DNA from: GCA-003244245 sp035714625
Lineage (GTDB): Bacteria; Actinomycetota; Actinomycetes; Mycobacteriales; Pseudonocardiaceae
DNA: 18,492 nt
Reading direction: 5' to 3'
Assembly (NCBI GenBank): GCA_035714625.1
Contig: DASTLT010000242.1
Location: forward strand, 1-18,492
Shown here: in pieces, positions 17,262 to 18,492 of the stretch
Numbering within the stretch: the first letter of the stretch is position 1
How the letters are laid out: each line of letters starts with the position of its first letter
Notes under the pieces: model-generated
Seen by the model: the letters and a program-made list of their open reading frames with translations, nothing else
Databases searched by the model: none
Told to the model about the DNA's origin: nothing
Made by a program: the position numbers and the translations under genes

Positions 17262-18492
17262 TCACGCGGGATCGGGGTGATTCAGCGCGGCCAGGCAGGT
17301 GCGTATCTGGTCAGCTTCCGGGACACCGAGATCGGTGTGCAGGGCCAGTGCCAGCTCCCAGTGGTGGCGGGCCTGGTCGGGGTCACCGGTGGCGTGGTGA
17401 ATGTGGGCGAGGCCATCGTGGGCCCGGGCTTGCTCGTATTTGTCGCCGATCTGAACCGCCAGGGTCAGCGCCGCGGTGTGCTGGGTGTGCGCCTGGGGTA
17501 ACTCGCCGACGGCGCGGCAGGTAGCGGCGAGGTCGTTTAGTGTCTCAGCCTCGCCGGCCCGGTCACCGATCTCCCGCGACAGCGACAGGGCCTGCTGCTG
17601 GTACTCCGTTGCCTGCTGGTAGCGGCCCTGCTGCCGATGGGCGTTGCCGAGGTGGTCCAGTGCTTCGGCCGCACCGGCCCGGTCACCGATCTCGCGGAAC
17701 AGGTTCAGGGCCTGGCGCAGAGACTCCTCGGCACGGTGATGATGGCCTTGACGCCAGTAGACGACTCCGAGGTTGCCCAGCGCGTGAGCTTCGATCGTCC
17801 GGTTGCCGATCTCGCGAGACAACCGCAGGGCTTGCTCGAGACGTTCCTCGGCTTGCTGATGGCGGCCTTGGCGCCAGTAGACAACCCCGAGGTTGGCCAG
17901 GGCGATGAGCTCGCCCGCGCGGTCACCGATCTCGCCGAACAGTGTGACGGCTTGCTGCTGGTGGTCGGCGGCCTGCCGGTAGCGGCCCTGCTGCCGATGG
18001 ACATTGCCGAGGTTGCCCAGAGCGCGGCCCTCGCCGAGCCGGTCACCGATCTCCCGGGCGAGGGTCAATGCCCGGTCGAAGCGATCGATGGCCTGCTGGT
18101 AGCTCCCCTGCTGCCAGTAGACGGTCCCGAGGTTGGTCAGCGCGTGGGCTTCAGCGGCGGGCTGGCCGAGGTGGCGGGCAGCCCGCAGGGCGTGCGTGTG
18201 CACCGCCACGGCATCGGGATAGTGGCCGCCGGCTTCCAGGTAGCGGAACAGGATGGTGGCCAGGCGGATGGTGTGGCTGGGCCAGCCGTGGCTGGCGGTG
18301 TGGGCGCAGACGGCGACCAGGGTGGGTCGTTCACTGTCCAGCCAGGCCCGTGCCGCAGGGGGGTCGGTCACCGGCGGGATGGGGGTGGTCGGCAGGGAAA
18401 TCCGGGGGCGGCGATGCTTCTCGGCGGGATGGAGGGTGTCCATGGCGGCGGCGGCGGTGGCCAGGTAGTGATCGAACAGGCGGGTCAGGGCC
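17262..18492 (-). CDS. C-terminal part of a second NB-ARC-TPR (STAND) regulator
   Basis: This is the last 409 codons of a gene that continues past the right edge of the window. An internal ATG at 18443 is not its start, because the frame continues upstream with ALTRLFDHYLATAAA, the same as in the paralogue at 13803-16535. It encodes the end of the NB-ARC-to-TPR linker and seven tetratricopeptide repeats of 40 residues (DNA 17322-18161), one fewer than the paralogue, then a 19-residue tail. By homology the missing part should hold the HTH and ATPase. Repeats carry the LGNLG, QGRYQQA and LxREIGDRAGEA pattern. The paralogue and the inhibitor gene between them suggest a local duplication. Confidence 0.88.
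   Translation of the reverse strand, partial: ALTRLFDHYLATAAAAMDTLHPAEKHRRPRISLPTTPIPPVTDPPAARAWLDSERPTLVAVCAHTASHGWPSHTIRLATILFRYLEAGGHYPDAVAVHTHALRAARHLGQPAAEAHALTNLGTVYWQQGSYQQAIDRFDRALTLAREIGDRLGEGRALGNLGNVHRQQGRYRQAADHQQQAVTLFGEIGDRAGELIALANLGVVYWRQGRHQQAEERLEQALRLSREIGNRTIEAHALGNLGVVYWRQGHHHRAEESLRQALNLFREIGDRAGAAEALDHLGNAHRQQGRYQQATEYQQQALSLSREIGDRAGEAETLNDLAATCRAVGELPQAHTQHTAALTLAVQIGDKYEQARAHDGLAHIHHATGDPDQARHHWELALALHTDLGVPEADQIRTCLAALNHPDPA

Overview
The window comes from a high-GC actinobacterium. A mycobacterial or pseudonocardial relative is a reasonable guess, because the run GNAT acetyltransferase - magnesium-chelatase-like protein - CobO has the same order as Rv2851c-Rv2850c-Rv2849c of Mycobacterium tuberculosis. 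Most genes use G/C-ending codons. The left 1.2 kb is visibly richer in A+T and looks acquired.

Layout. (1) 1-1187: an accessory stretch with two hairpins, a small membrane protein and an A+T-rich HTH/zinc-finger-like protein, probably translationally coupled. (2) 1188-1622: a gene-poor scar holding an about 80-bp relic of the 5' end of cobB on the minus strand. (3) 1623-4002, minus: a TPR regulator of the HTH type, broken by a one-base frameshift, whose stop codon overlaps the start of menC (o-succinylbenzoate synthase, menaquinone synthesis). (4) 4003-5726, plus: a divergent promoter region with a 16-bp palindrome and a direct repeat, then a two-gene unit of a glycine-rich-domain-like small protein and an aminoglycoside-phosphotransferase-fold kinase. 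(5) 5771-13536, minus: a cobalamin cluster, cobN - secreted trypsin-like protease - ElaA-like GNAT - ChlI/ChlD fusion chelatase - cobO. cobB, which normally follows cobO, is not there. Its only trace is the relic 4.3 kb further on, in the expected orientation. (6) 13537-13802: a leader hairpin and a set of palindromic repeats. (7) 13803-18492: two paralogous HTH-NB-ARC-TPR (STAND) regulators on the minus strand, the second running off the window. They flank a plus-strand secreted peptidase-inhibitor-like (family I36) gene. The paralogues share a 129-bp perfectly identical block.

How the genes work together. CobN and the ChlI/ChlD-like protein would form the aerobic cobaltochelatase that inserts cobalt into hydrogenobyrinic acid a,c-diamide, and CobO adenosylates the corrinoid. 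The step just before chelation, amidation by CobB, is not encoded intact here. The STAND proteins and the inhibitor form a second, apparently unrelated unit. The most notable observations are the split and decayed cobB, the frameshifted regulator coupled to menC, the protease embedded in the cobalamin operon, and the partly homogenised STAND pair around a secreted inhibitor.
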